Shown: positions 36,166-45,030, numbered from the stretch's first letter. The stretch: 64,000 bases of DNA from Lentilactobacillus parabuchneri DSM 5707 = NBRC 107865 (GCF_001435315.1 NZ_AZGK01000002.1:276-64275), one strand, 5' to 3'. Program-made: numbers and translations. Notes: generated from the sequence alone by a model not told the origin.

Positions 36166-36955
36166 TTTAACTGAGATTTTTAAAAACCATAAGGCATTTA
36201 TTCCGTTTGTGGTCGCTGACGACCCGGATTTTGAGACCACCGTTGACAATATCGTGGCGCTGGCAAATGGCGGTGCAGACATCGTCGAAGTTGGGATTCC
36301 ATTTTCCGACCCAATCGCAGATGGTGGCGTCATTCAAGCCGCTGACCTCAGAGCATTTGCGGCCGGTGTCCGGACCAAGACGGTATTTGAAATTGTCGAA
36401 GCGGCCCGTAAACGCACAGATGTGCCAATTGTTTTCCTGACTTATTTGAATATCGTCTTCAAATACGGTTACGATGAATTTTGTAAGAAGTGCCAGGAAT
36501 TAGATGTCTCTGGTCTGGTGATTCCTGACATGCCGTACGAAAGTCGCGAAGATATCGTCCCAACTGCGGATAAATATGGCATCGACATCATTCCGTTGAT
36601 TGCCCCTACCTCCGGCCACCGTGTCGAAAAGATTGCCAAAGCGGCCTCGGGATTCATCTATGTCGTCTCTTCACTGGGAATTACCGGCGAACGAAACGAG
36701 TTCTTCAACGGTTTGAAGGACTTAGTCGCGGAAATTAAGCACTATACAGATGTTCCCACCGCAATCGGCTTTGGTGTTCATACACCGGAACAAGCTAAAA
36801 CGATGGCAAAAATCGCGGACGGCGTAATCATCGGCAGTGCAATTGTCGATATCGTCGCCAAGAAGAAACAAGCAGCCCCTCAAGCAGTTGAAGCGTTTAC
36901 CAAATCCATCCGAACTGCGGTGGATGAGGCCGAGGCTGAAAAAGCACGGGTATAG
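36158..36955 (+). CDS. trpA: Tryptophan synthase alpha chain
   Basis: TrpA, 265 residues, releases indole from indole-3-glycerol phosphate and passes it to TrpB. Catalytic residues are Glu44 ([12 protein letters not shown]) and Asp55 (DPIADGG). Further blocks are [12 protein letters not shown] (phosphate loop) and [13 protein letters not shown] start it at the ATG at 36158 with AAAGGAG 10 bases upstream, inside trpB; a long in-frame extension upstream is antisense-free but lies within trpB and is not real. Last gene of the operon, before a terminator. Confidence 0.95.
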   Translation: MSNLTEIFKNHKAFIPFVVADDPDFETTVDNIVALANGGADIVEVGIPFSDPIADGGVIQAADLRAFAAGVRTKTVFEIVEAARKRTDVPIVFLTYLNIVFKYGYDEFCKKCQELDVSGLVIPDMPYESREDIVPTADKYGIDIIPLIAPTSGHRVEKIAKAASGFIYVVSSLGITGERNEFFNGLKDLVAEIKHYTDVPTAIGFGVHTPEQAKTMAKIADGVIIGSAIVDIVAKKKQAAPQAVEAFTKSIRTAVDEAEAEKARV

Positions 36956-36965
36956 AAATAGGTAA

Positions 36966-37008
36966 AGAGGACCGTTGGCGACGTCTTTTCGCTAACGGTC
37001 CTCTATTT
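36966..37008 (+). terminator. Terminator of trp operon
   Basis: AGAGGACCGTTGGCG pairs with CGCTAACGGTCCTCT, followed by ATTTAT. Confidence 0.85.
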
Positions 37009-37082
37009 ATCTAAGTAGCCGGTATCCTTTGTCAGACACCGTGATATACTGATTTTGACAATAAATTGGAGGTAATGATATT

Positions 37083-37667
37083 TTGGTAAAAATTGGTGTC
37101 ATTTTAGGATCCGTCCGGAGTAAACTGGGGGATTCGATTTTTAGTTATTTAAAATCCCAGTTCCCAAATGAAAGCAACGTGGTCTTTGACTGGATTAAGA
37201 TTGACGACTATCCGTTGGAAGCCTATCACCATGACGAAACGCCTCTTTCTGAAACAATCACCGACTTAAAACCGAACGAACAGCGTTGGCTCAATCAACT
37301 GTCAAGCGATGACGGTTATGTCTTCTTAACACCCGAATACGACCATGCAATTCCTGGGGCACTTAAAAACGCCCTGGATTACGTTGGTGGTGAAGTTAAA
37401 CGTAAGCCTGTCCAGATTATTTCGTATTCCTATTACAGTGACGGCGGAATGTTGGCAGCAGAATCATTCGTGGAAATTCTGCAGATGCTGCAAATGATTG
37501 TGCTCCCGACACCGGTACTATTATGGAATGCCAGTGATACCTTTACACCGGATGGTCAACTGATTGCTGACGCGGCAAATCGTGATCATTTTGAACAGCG
37601 CCTAAAAGAGGCCTTTCACGAAATTTCATTTTATACGAAACTACTCGCTGATCATCCATTTAAGTAA
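37083..37667 (+). CDS. NADPH-dependent FMN reductase family protein
   Basis: Flavodoxin-fold reductase of 194 residues. The flavin phosphate loop is GVILGSVRSKLGDSI (about 5-19), and the isoalloxazine loop is TPEYDHAIPGALKNALDYV (about 82-100); both are typical of the FMN reductase/azoreductase family. It probably transfers electrons from NAD(P)H to quinones, azo compounds or free flavin. The start is a TTG at 37083, 10 bases after GGAGG; there is no ATG nearby. A GNAT-like gene starts 14 bases later, suggesting co-transcription. Confidence 0.9.
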   Translation: MVKIGVILGSVRSKLGDSIFSYLKSQFPNESNVVFDWIKIDDYPLEAYHHDETPLSETITDLKPNEQRWLNQLSSDDGYVFLTPEYDHAIPGALKNALDYVGGEVKRKPVQIISYSYYSDGGMLAAESFVEILQMLQMIVLPTPVLLWNASDTFTPDGQLIADAANRDHFEQRLKEAFHEISFYTKLLADHPFK

Positions 37668-37681
37668 ATCGAGGTTGTCTC

Positions 37682-38536
37682 ATGTCTCCCATTCTTCCAA
37701 ACAAAACAGAATTTATTCCGCAAGCGCCCGCAAACGAGCATGAAATCTTCATGGCCATGCGAACCTATCCCGATAACGTCAAGGTCTATCATCCCCACGG
37801 TCGAATCGATGCGACGTCGGTCTTCTGGCATAATAAGCTGCACCCAACAACGCAGAATTTTGCGGTTTATGTCGATCCAAAAGCAACTGAGCAGACCGTT
37901 TTATTCCCGCGGATATTAGGTGATATCGAAAAATTAGCGTGGAAATTTTCTAATAACCAAATGATCACTCGTGATTACGTCCCGCAGCATCCCTTTAACC
38001 AATGGCTGCAGACCAAGCGGTTTCGGTTGGTAGACACCGTGCTGACAGCGGAGTTGGCAACTGATCAACTCAACCTCAAGCAAACTGTACAGCTGAACAA
38101 AAATCGCATTCTATCCTTTAGCCAACTCATGGCTCAGCCAACTTTACTTAAACGCGTTCTTAAACAAAGCCTCAACGACTATCGAGGACAGCAGCGCTAC
38201 GACCCTGCGATTGCCATTCCTCTAGCCGATTGGCAGGCACTTATTTCTGACAAAGTAGTTTTAGATGCACCGTCTGTATTACTGGATGATGGCGGAAAAC
38301 CGGCTGCGTACAGCTTGTTGAGTGGAACTTCCGAGAATATCCGTCTTGGCTTAATGTCCGGAAACACCGCCAAGGGTTTGAACCAGCTCTTAAATACTCA
38401 GTTAGCCTGGATCAAAAATAATTCCAAAAATCTGAGTGGTTATTTCCACACGAATCGTCAACTGGACATGAAAATCATTAAGAGCTTACCGTTTAACATT
38501 GAAAACCGGTACGAAACACTCAAGCGTCTTTCATGA
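37682..38536 (+). CDS. Hypothetical protein, possible GNAT-like C-terminal half
   Basis: Protein of 284 residues without spans or signal peptide. I cannot assign the N-terminal half. The C-terminal half (about 160-284) alternates strands and helices in a way that might be a degenerate acetyltransferase fold (PSVLLDDGGKPAAYSLL, NIRLGLMSGNTAKGLNQLLNTQLAWI), but no clear acetyl-CoA loop is seen. The ATG at 37682 follows GAGGTTG. It shares a probable transcript with the upstream flavin reductase gene and ends at a terminator. Confidence 0.75.
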   Translation: MSPILPNKTEFIPQAPANEHEIFMAMRTYPDNVKVYHPHGRIDATSVFWHNKLHPTTQNFAVYVDPKATEQTVLFPRILGDIEKLAWKFSNNQMITRDYVPQHPFNQWLQTKRFRLVDTVLTAELATDQLNLKQTVQLNKNRILSFSQLMAQPTLLKRVLKQSLNDYRGQQRYDPAIAIPLADWQALISDKVVLDAPSVLLDDGGKPAAYSLLSGTSENIRLGLMSGNTAKGLNQLLNTQLAWIKNNSKNLSGYFHTNRQLDMKIIKSLPFNIENRYETLKRLS

Positions 38537-38582
38537 TATACGATCGGGCTCAGATCACAATAATGAATACAGCAAGCCTACA

Positions 38583-38622
38583 AAAAACGGCTGAAGCATG
38601 GAAATTTGCTTCAGCCGTTTTT
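38583..38622. terminator. Bidirectional terminator
   Basis: AAAAAACGGCTGAAGCA pairs with TGCTTCAGCCGTTTTT around a 7-base loop, between convergent genes. Confidence 0.9.
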
Positions 38623-38630
38623 GTTGAAAT

Positions 38631-39077
38631 TCATAGTGCTTTGACTACATACGATGTTCCAAAGACCGTCATTGCCCGTTGCAGGAGGTTCAAGCAAACC
38701 CTCAACTGACCATTTTCAATCTTTGCCAGTTGGCTTTGCTCTATTCCAATTTTCTTAGCCAGGTCAACCTGCGTCATTCCCGCCTGCTTACGCCGATATT
38801 TAATCGTGTAGGCAGCGTCAGCTTCTGCAGGTAGTGAAATAACCGTGTTCAGCGGCCGGTGAGCTTCACTGGCAATGATGAGATCGGCCAGTTCAGGATT
38901 TGTTAGCGGTCTTCCCAATGCATCAACGATAAAAGCCACTTCACGCATGCCAATCGTCCCAAAAGTCAACCGGGACATTTCTGTGGAGGCTTCGTGAAAT
39001 TCCGCCGTATCCCGTGGCTGTTTATCGATCACCGCATTTAAGTCTGCCAACTTTTGAATGATTTCATCTTTGGTCAT
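38631..39077 (-). CDS. XRE-type helix-turn-helix protein
   Basis: Protein of 148 residues with the DNA-binding domain at the C-terminal end (about 92-145: YRRKQAGMTQVDLAKKIGIEQSQLAKIENGQ). The N-terminal part (about 1-85) is helical and not recognised. C-terminal HTH placement is common in antitoxins. I start it at the ATG at 39077, one base after the TGA of the upstream GNAT gene, with GAGGG about 12 bases away inside that gene; longer frames lie inside the GNAT gene. The tight coupling suggests the two work together, possibly as toxin and antitoxin. Confidence 0.8.
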   Translation of the reverse strand: MTKDEIIQKLADLNAVIDKQPRDTAEFHEASTEMSRLTFGTIGMREVAFIVDALGRPLTNPELADLIIASEAHRPLNTVISLPAEADAAYTIKYRRKQAGMTQVDLAKKIGIEQSQLAKIENGQLRVCLNLLQRAMTVFGTSYVVKAL

Positions 39078-39078
39078 A

Positions 39079-39513
39079 TCAAACACCATCCCTCGGAAAG
39101 TACTTTTTAATTGCCAGCAAACTCGCCTGAGTATCAAAGTATAAGTTCTGACTGGAACTTTTCTTAGCACCCAGGTGGAAATAAAAATTTTCTGTTCCAT
39201 CAGTTTTTGTCGTCAAACTTACAAAGCCATCAAATCCTGGTTGAAGAAGTGCGTCTTGCATAATAATCGCTAAAAGAGCAGCTCCCAAACCCAAGCCTCG
39301 GTATTCAAACCTAACTTCAAGATTGACCACATAATTATTTAAATTGTCATACTGTCGAATAAATCCAATTATCGCAACTAACTCAGCCTTAATAAAGGCC
39401 CCAATGACGACTTCATTAGGAAATGGAGAAGTCCAATCAAAAATAAAGTGACTCGTATCCAGTGACTTAATCGCTTCCGTTATAACGTCAAACTTTACAT
39501 CTTCTATGTTCAA
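39079..39513 (-). CDS. GNAT family acetyltransferase, partner of XRE protein
   Basis: Protein of 144 residues. The acetyl-CoA loop is FEYRGLGLGAALL (about 78-90), a good R-G-x-G-x-G/A motif preceded by the VVNLEV strand. The C-terminal half (GFVSLTTKTDGTENFYFHLGAKK) fits the fold. The frame begins at a TTG at 39513 without a ribosome site. An extended -10 box (TGCTATAAT) ends exactly there, so the message may be nearly leaderless, or the true start is further in. Directly followed by an XRE gene, so a toxin-antitoxin role is possible; a plain metabolic acetyltransferase with its regulator is the alternative. Confidence 0.78.
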   Translation of the reverse strand: MNIEDVKFDVITEAIKSLDTSHFIFDWTSPFPNEVVIGAFIKAELVAIIGFIRQYDNLNNYVVNLEVRFEYRGLGLGAALLAIIMQDALLQPGFDGFVSLTTKTDGTENFYFHLGAKKSSSQNLYFDTQASLLAIKKYFPRDGV

Positions 39514-39598
39514 TTATAGCAAAATATTCTATATTTGAATATTAATCAATCTTATTTTGCCGTCTCCTCAAATCATAAATACGAAGAAAACGAATCAT

Positions 39599-41206
39599 TT
39601 ATTGGAAATGCTTATATCTAAAGTATTTATATCCTAATTTATGTTCGAACATCGTTGCTGACAAACCAGTCCGGTTCGCCATAAAGATGTAGATTGCCAA
39701 TGCTGCCAAACCGAATACGACGCAGTACAAAAACGCCGGAATCAGCCGGCTTGGCATCATAACCTGGTGAATGCCCCAAGTTAGTCCCATCACGATAGCG
39801 AAGAACACGATGTTCACGAGTAAGCTAACCTTGAGCTTGCCAAACGGGACATGAAACTCGTACATAATTTCCCCATAACTCAGCAGACAAATAAACCCGA
39901 AACCAATGGCCGTCGAGATAATCGCACCAAATCCCTGAAGCAGAATCACTAATGGAATTTGGAACAACAACTTGGTGACTAATCCGACCACCAAGTAATA
40001 CATTGCTTTTTTACTATAGTGGAGTGCCTGCAGTAGGGTTAACCCGTTGATCGCAAACCCAAGCATTAAACTCTGAAGAATATTAGCGGCCAGATATTTG
40101 CCTCCCAACACGCTAAACGAGAAGAAAATGCCGTTGGTTTCATACGACAGTCCACACAGGATCGTGACAATTGGTAACAACACAAACATCAGCATGTTCA
40201 CATTTTGAAAAATCAGATCACCGACATCGGACTTTTTGGAAGCCTGACTGTTTGCAAGCAACGGCAACGTGGTTTCAGCAACCGCCAAGGCCAGAGAGAC
40301 AACAACCGTCGTGATTTTGGTTGGGTTCGCTGAAAATAATGTGTAAATGTATTGCGTGTATTCTGCCGAAAAATGTTGAACGCCTTCCATCACCTGTTTG
40401 AAAAACAACTGGTCAATCAACTGACTCAAAGTAATTCCCGAGCCGACGATAACGAAGGGAATTGATTCGTAAGCAATCATCGTAAAGATCTTTTTAATGC
40501 TGGTCAGATCAAACGGCTTACTCTTCTTAGCAAGTTCGGCATAGTTAGCCGACTGCTTTCGATAGTACAGGGCCAGGTAAATATAACTGGCTACCGCCCC
40601 AACAAATGCCGCCATGACGCTTAAATAAACGGCTTCGATGTAGCTTCTGTGAAGCACATTGATAACGACATACGTTGATCCCAAAATAAAAACAATTCGA
40701 ATAAATTGTTCCCATAGTTGAGACACGCCGTAAGGTTTTAAATCCTGGTTCCCCTGAAACCAGCCACGAATGCTGCTCATAGACGGCAAAATGACAATTG
40801 CGGGTACCAATACCCGAATCGACGTAACGGCGCTCTGAGTGGACACTACGGGGCTATTTTTAGCGATCAGCGGTGCGATCACCCATAGAATCACGCCACA
40901 AACAATTCCCGATAACAGCATGACAAAAGAGCCAACCTTTGCCAGTTGACGTGAATTCAAAAATTTTCCTTGACCATTGTAAATTGCTACCCGTCGAGCG
41001 ATCGCTGACGGAAACCCTGCAGTTCCCAGCGCAATGAAGAGCCCATAGGGATTATAAGACGCGTTAAACAGGGCCATGGCGACACTCTTGTGTTCAGGTG
41101 ATCCGATCATAGACAACCACGGAATCAGGTAGAGAATCCCAAGAACCCGGGAAAAAATACTTCCAAAGGAAAGCCAGAACGAGCCTGACATGATTTTCTT
41201 GTTCAT
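39599..41206 (-). CDS. Polysaccharide/lipid flippase of the MOP (PST/SpoVB-like) family
   Basis: Membrane protein of 535 residues with about 14 spans. It starts with MNKKIMSGSFWLSFGSIFSRVLGILYLIPW and carries YGLFIALGTAGFPSAIAR near residue 50, both typical of SpoVB/YtgP-type flippases that move undecaprenyl-linked precursors across the membrane in wall synthesis. The start is uncertain: I chose the ATG at 41206, but no clear ribosome site precedes it, and a GTG further upstream is possible. No polysaccharide gene cluster adjoins it, so it is more likely a wall-related housekeeping copy than part of a capsule locus. Confidence 0.88.
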   Translation of the reverse strand: MNKKIMSGSFWLSFGSIFSRVLGILYLIPWLSMIGSPEHKSVAMALFNASYNPYGLFIALGTAGFPSAIARRVAIYNGQGKFLNSRQLAKVGSFVMLLSGIVCGVILWVIAPLIAKNSPVVSTQSAVTSIRVLVPAIVILPSMSSIRGWFQGNQDLKPYGVSQLWEQFIRIVFILGSTYVVINVLHRSYIEAVYLSVMAAFVGAVASYIYLALYYRKQSANYAELAKKSKPFDLTSIKKIFTMIAYESIPFVIVGSGITLSQLIDQLFFKQVMEGVQHFSAEYTQYIYTLFSANPTKITTVVVSLALAVAETTLPLLANSQASKKSDVGDLIFQNVNMLMFVLLPIVTILCGLSYETNGIFFSFSVLGGKYLAANILQSLMLGFAINGLTLLQALHYSKKAMYYLVVGLVTKLLFQIPLVILLQGFGAIISTAIGFGFICLLSYGEIMYEFHVPFGKLKVSLLVNIVFFAIVMGLTWGIHQVMMPSRLIPAFLYCVVFGLAALAIYIFMANRTGLSATMFEHKLGYKYFRYKHFQ

Positions 41207-41400
41207 GGAGGAATGCACACTTTCTATTTTCGATATTAGACAATATCCAATATTATAGTATCTTTTGTCAAAGTTTGCTATCAAATCAGAAACTTGGTTC
41301 GCGATTTTGGGGATGGTTTTAAATAAAATCGTTAGTAAACTGAGCAACTAATGATCTGATTGGAAAAGCTTTTGTCAAAATAACATTGGTCATTAAATAG

Positions 41401-41434
41401 AGCTGGAAACAAGCAGTATTGCCTGTTTCCAGCC
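41401..41434 (-). terminator. Hairpin, possible terminator
   Basis: GCTGGAAACA pairs with TGTTTCCAGC around a 12-base loop. The following T-run is weak on both strands. Confidence 0.5.
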
Positions 41435-41478
41435 CTTATTGTGCTTTATTTTGATGTGGATACCAGTTTTCCTAACGG

Positions 41479-41637
41479 AAATGTGCTCCGACGACCGCAA
41501 ACAAAGTGCAGCATCTAGCCTACTGGCGATGACCCTGATCCCTAATGTGTAAGGCCAAAGTCGCAACGACGAACAAAACCCGTTCATCATTACAACTTTA
41601 GCCTTACACACCGGGGTCACCCGGGTCTCGTCGCACT
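41479..41637 (-). repeat. GTGCGAC-type structured repeat, fourth unit
   Basis: Read on the minus strand it starts AGTGCGACGAGACCCGGGTG and ends GTCGTCGGAGCACATTT, as the other units do. Inside there is a long stem (TGTGTAAGGC with GCCTTACACA, 41539-41610) and the block AGTAGGCTAG, also found in the unit at 15492. It begins 2 bases after the stop of the minus-strand gene 41640-41903. Confidence 0.75.
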
Positions 41638-41639
41638 CT

Positions 41640-41903
41640 TTAATCTTCCGACACCTGCGCACTCTTTTGAATCTCTGGTGATAGATCATACATCTTGGCA
41701 GCTTCCGTCAACATTGCGTGATAGGAATATCCGCCGTCCTTGTACGGTTCAATAACGACCTCATCTGCAATCTTTGAAAATGGCTTCTTGCCATCCTTCA
41801 CTTGAGCTGCATCTAAATCTGCGACAATCTTTTTTTCAACATCCGAATAACTGCCTTCGATCTGCTTGGTCTGTAAACTGCCTCGAATAGAAATTTTACT
41901 CAT
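41640..41903 (-). CDS. Hypothetical protein, 87 residues
   Basis: Small soluble protein, MSKISIRGSLQTKQIEG at the start and acidic at the end (AQVSED). It has no membrane span and no family that I recognise. The ATG at 41903 follows GAGGAATTTAT, a good ribosome site, so it is probably real. A structured repeat begins directly after its stop codon. Confidence 0.75.
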   Translation of the reverse strand: MSKISIRGSLQTKQIEGSYSDVEKKIVADLDAAQVKDGKKPFSKIADEVVIEPYKDGGYSYHAMLTEAAKMYDLSPEIQKSAQVSED

Positions 41904-42063
41904 ATAAATTCCTCACAATCTATCAGTTTTTTGGTGTAATCATATCGCCACCAAAACGTGCAAGCGATATCTCTACATACATCATACCAATATATCCAAC
42001 GGTATTTCATTAAAAAATGAAATTAATATTAAATATTTAAACCGACTAATGAATATGCAACAA

Positions 42064-42110
42064 AAATAGGACCGCCAACAGACACAATGCCTGTTAACAG
42101 TCCTATTTAA
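42064..42110 (-). terminator. Rho-independent terminator
   Basis: On the minus strand AAATAGGACTGTTAACAGGCA pairs imperfectly with TGTCTGTTGGCGGTCCTATTT and runs into TTTTTG. It ends the secreted protein gene. Confidence 0.85.
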
Positions 42111-42113
42111 TCA

Positions 42114-42581
42114 TTATTGATGATAAAAATAACTGGTTTGCGCCTTATTGGTATCACTTGATTTGTAATACATCTTGAGCGCCGTTTTTCCGTTATGTTT
42201 CACGTGCTTCAAGTACACTGGTTGATTTGCTGACAGCAATGTCAGTTTCCAGTACCCGTGTTGATTTGCTTTATTGGCAACCTTAAACAAGAAACTTTTT
42301 GCCTTAGTCGCCCGGTATTTTTTGATATTCACGTAATAGGTTCTGGCATCCGCATTTTCGGACGCCTTCGATGAACCTTGGCGGAAGGAATATTTGGTCA
42401 GTCGGTATTTGACCGGCACATTGCCAAATAAATCATCATGATAATTTCCCAGCCAAGTCCCCTGCAATGTTTTTGGAATTGCATGGGTAGTTGTCTTTGC
42501 ATGAACCGGTTGTGCCTCTGTGGCAATAATGCCCACCCCAAGGGTAACGGCTACTACGGATAGTGTTTTGGAGAATTTCAT
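42114..42581 (-). CDS. Small secreted protein
   Basis: Protein of 155 residues with a clear signal peptide: MKFSK, a hydrophobic core (VVAVTLGVGIIATE) and probable cleavage after VHA (about residue 28). The mature part is basic and rich in Lys, Tyr and aromatic residues (GTWLGNYHDDLFGNVPVKYRLTKY; HGYWKLTLLS), a lipocalin-like or small beta-sheet pattern common in exported lactobacillus proteins. Function unknown. The ATG at 42581 follows AAAGGAAAGATGT. It lies downstream of the S53 peptidase gene on the same strand, 88 bases away. Confidence 0.8.
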   Translation of the reverse strand: MKFSKTLSVVAVTLGVGIIATEAQPVHAKTTTHAIPKTLQGTWLGNYHDDLFGNVPVKYRLTKYSFRQGSSKASENADARTYYVNIKKYRATKAKSFLFKVANKANQHGYWKLTLLSANQPVYLKHVKHNGKTALKMYYKSSDTNKAQTSYFYHQ

Positions 42582-42669
42582 ACATCTTTCCTTTCGTTTG
42601 CAAAATCGCAATTGAAAGTAGTGTAACAGATATCCTTCGCTGATGCAAAATCCTGAACTGGATTCCTGC

Positions 42670-44598
42670 TTACTTGTATAGCTGTGCTAATTTAGCAAAG
42701 TCGACTGTCCCCAAGCCGCTCGCTTGATTGTAAACCGTTCCGGTCTGACCGGTGTAATACAAATTGGAATTATCAGTTGTATCGTTAAGCGGATGAAACG
42801 GCGAGTCAGTTTGCGAAGCCAGCTGATAAATTTGCGGATTCCAGAAGCCCATTCGTTTTCGACCCGGTTGACTGTTGATTAACGCAGCCGTTGCGGCCAT
42901 TTGAGGAGAGGCAATACTGGTACCGCCAGATGGGATCCAGTTAATCTTACCCATTGGATAGTAGATCATGTATCCCGTCATCGGGTCAGCGTCTGCAGAA
43001 ACGTCCGGATAGTTTCGACCCGTACTGGTCCCATGAACCAGGTCAGAGTCAAAGATTGGCTGATCCAAATTTGACAAGTAGTTGCGGGCATTAAACGTGT
43101 TCACTCCGGAAACATCCTTCTGGTAGGCCGGGGTTGGTACCAATTTGTTAAACCCACCGCCACCACCGGAGCCGGCCACGCTCAGAAGAGATGGTACCTG
43201 AGCAATCAAATTTGGACGGCTGTCAAAGGCCGGCCAGAGATAGTCCATCCCCCAGCTGCGTTCTTTGGCGACAGAAACTTGTCCAAGTGGCATTGCGCCG
43301 ACTTTTGTGGACGTTCCAAAGTTCTTTGAGAATGGTAACGTGGTCCCCCCAACTGAGGTAACCCACGGATTAGATTCCATCACCGGCGTTGAGTTGGCCG
43401 AACGGTTGAGCAAGACATGATTGCCGGAAATGCCGCCGATGCTGTAAGGAATGCCCCCATCATCTCCAGCCGCGTCAAATTCTGAAATCCCCTGCAGTGC
43501 GCCCTGTGCCAGGACAACATTTAAAACGTCTGAATAATAAGGCGTCAAAACTTTACGAGCTTTCAACAGATTAAGCAGATTGCTGGAGCCTAATCCCCAA
43601 CTGCTTGAAATTGCACTCACCTTATTTTCATTAAACGCCAATGAATAAGCATTAATCATGTTAACCAAAGTCGGCACACTGTTATGGTTCCAATACATGC
43701 GAATATCAGCTTGTGGGGCAACGGAGCCAGCGTATTCAACGTCCATGTTGGTTTCCGCATCATTTCCGCCACTCAATTTAGGATCAAGAATTGAATTAGG
43801 GACATTTTTAACAGTCAACCGGCTCATATCGGTGCTGGCATTTTCGTGCTTCCAAAAATGGTAAGCGTCACTTTTCTTCATACCGCCAAAGGCAATGATC
43901 CCAATCGTCTGACCCTTGCCGGTAAGTCCTTGATCATAGAGTGACTGAACGTTATACCGGTCAGTAAATTGCTTGGTGTAGCCGGCAAACGCATAGGTAT
44001 TATCAAGTCCCTGTGTGTTTGCACTTGGCGCATTTGGAAAGACGTAATGCTGGTTATGATTCCCCATTCCAAGAACCGTCCAAACCGTATCGGCCAGACT
44101 TGCCGGAATAACCGGTTGGGTCTTGCTGAACTGAAGCGGGTTGCTGTGGTAAGTTGCAGTTTTCATATTCATCTTAAACGTTTGGTCGAAGTCTTTCACC
44201 TTGCCGGAAACGGTCAGTAACAAACCACTATCATAGACAAACGTTTTGAGATGATGCTTGGCCAAATAAGCTTTCCAAGCATCGGTAACCGACTGTGGCT
44301 GGCCGTATTTATCCCGAATGTCACTGGGTGTCAGATAGTTTTTAAATTGTGAGCTTCCAGGCGTATTAACATCAAGTGCCTGTTGAAAAAGAGCGGTCTT
44401 ATCCTTTGGCTTTAACACAATATCAATGACAGTATTCGTACTCGACTTAATAGCAGCCGGCCGATACAAATTAGTCGATGTCAATGCGCCATAGGTTTCG
44501 GCAATTGGATCACTTTTAGCTTGAACATTTTGAGTACCAACTCCGATACTTAACAAACTGACTCCCAAAATAAATATTTGAATCCCCCAACGTTTCAT
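42670..44598 (-). CDS. Secreted S53 (sedolisin/kumamolisin-type) peptidase 1
   Basis: Acid serine-carboxyl peptidase of 642 residues. A signal peptide (1 to about 27) is followed by a pro-kumamolisin activation domain (about 35-185) and the catalytic domain. Active-site residues: Glu282 and Asp286 (AETNMDVEYAG), the oxyanion Asp379 (AAGDDGG, where SGDSG is usual) and Ser561 (SGGTSIASPQ). The calcium site at the C terminus is suggested by the final NQASGLGTVDF segment. Such enzymes work at low pH outside the cell. ATG at 44598 has AAGGGGAG upstream. A paralogue lies at 46548-48440; the two are divergent in detail, so not a recent copy. Confidence 0.94.
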   Translation of the reverse strand: MKRWGIQIFILGVSLLSIGVGTQNVQAKSDPIAETYGALTSTNLYRPAAIKSSTNTVIDIVLKPKDKTALFQQALDVNTPGSSQFKNYLTPSDIRDKYGQPQSVTDAWKAYLAKHHLKTFVYDSGLLLTVSGKVKDFDQTFKMNMKTATYHSNPLQFSKTQPVIPASLADTVWTVLGMGNHNQHYVFPNAPSANTQGLDNTYAFAGYTKQFTDRYNVQSLYDQGLTGKGQTIGIIAFGGMKKSDAYHFWKHENASTDMSRLTVKNVPNSILDPKLSGGNDAETNMDVEYAGSVAPQADIRMYWNHNSVPTLVNMINAYSLAFNENKVSAISSSWGLGSSNLLNLLKARKVLTPYYSDVLNVVLAQGALQGISEFDAAGDDGGIPYSIGGISGNHVLLNRSANSTPVMESNPWVTSVGGTTLPFSKNFGTSTKVGAMPLGQVSVAKERSWGMDYLWPAFDSRPNLIAQVPSLLSVAGSGGGGGFNKLVPTPAYQKDVSGVNTFNARNYLSNLDQPIFDSDLVHGTSTGRNYPDVSADADPMTGYMIYYPMGKINWIPSGGTSIASPQMAATAALINSQPGRKRMGFWNPQIYQLASQTDSPFHPLNDTTDNSNLYYTGQTGTVYNQASGLGTVDFAKLAQLYK

Positions 44599-44777
44599 AA
44601 TTTACTCCCCTTCAAACGTTATTTTAAGTATTTCACAATTATTATAGAACGCTTGATAGGGCTGCTGGGAGATTAACAACTATTTTGTGCAAAAATACCG
44701 ATTGTAATGTCACTCAATAAATTTTCAACTTCTGCCTTACGTATTTATGATGTATGCGCCAAAAAGAATCATATTAT

Positions 44778-44806
44778 TTGGCTTAATACACATTGTTGTG
44801 TATAAT
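44778..44806 (+). promoter_or_regulatory. hicAB promoter with operator
   Basis: TTGGCT (44778-44783), a 17-base spacer and a perfect TATAAT (44801-44806). The palindrome ATACACA-TTGT-TGTGTAT (44786-44803) fills the spacer and enters the -10 box. This is the expected place for an autoregulatory site bound by HicB. Confidence 0.8.
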
Positions 44807-44830
44807 ACAAAACACAGAGGACGAATAATC

Positions 44831-45028
44831 ATGCCTATGACCCCCAAAGAAATGATCGAGCTTCTTCGACAGAACGGCTTCGTTAGGAAGCGACAGCGTA
44901 AATCATCGCATCTAATCATGTTTAACCCCCAGACCAAAATAACGGTCCCAGTTCCAATGCACGCAAAAGAACTCAAAAAAGGTACCCAAAGCGGTATTTT
45001 AAAACAAGCAGGAATAAAGAAGGTATAG
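44831..45028 (+). CDS. hicA: HicA-type mRNA interferase toxin
   Basis: HicA, 65 residues, double-strand RNA-binding-like fold. It cleaves mRNA when not bound by HicB. It starts PMTPKEMIELLRQNGF and has the catalytic His27 in RKSSHLIMFNP, with VPVPMHAKELKKGTQSGILKQAGI as the usual C-terminal part. The ATG at 44831 has AGAGGACG upstream. The HicB gene begins 2 bases after its stop. The key histidine is present, so it should be active. Confidence 0.93.
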   Translation: MPMTPKEMIELLRQNGFVRKRQRKSSHLIMFNPQTKITVPVPMHAKELKKGTQSGILKQAGIKKV

Positions 45029-45030
45029 TG

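Noticed and set aside
38631-39200. Longer 189-residue form of the XRE protein
   Set aside because: The extra residues lie within the GNAT coding region in another frame and have no ribosome site.
44747-44830. N-terminal extension of HicA
   Set aside because: It would cover the promoter and operator; the ATG at 44831 has a ribosome site and gives normal HicA length.
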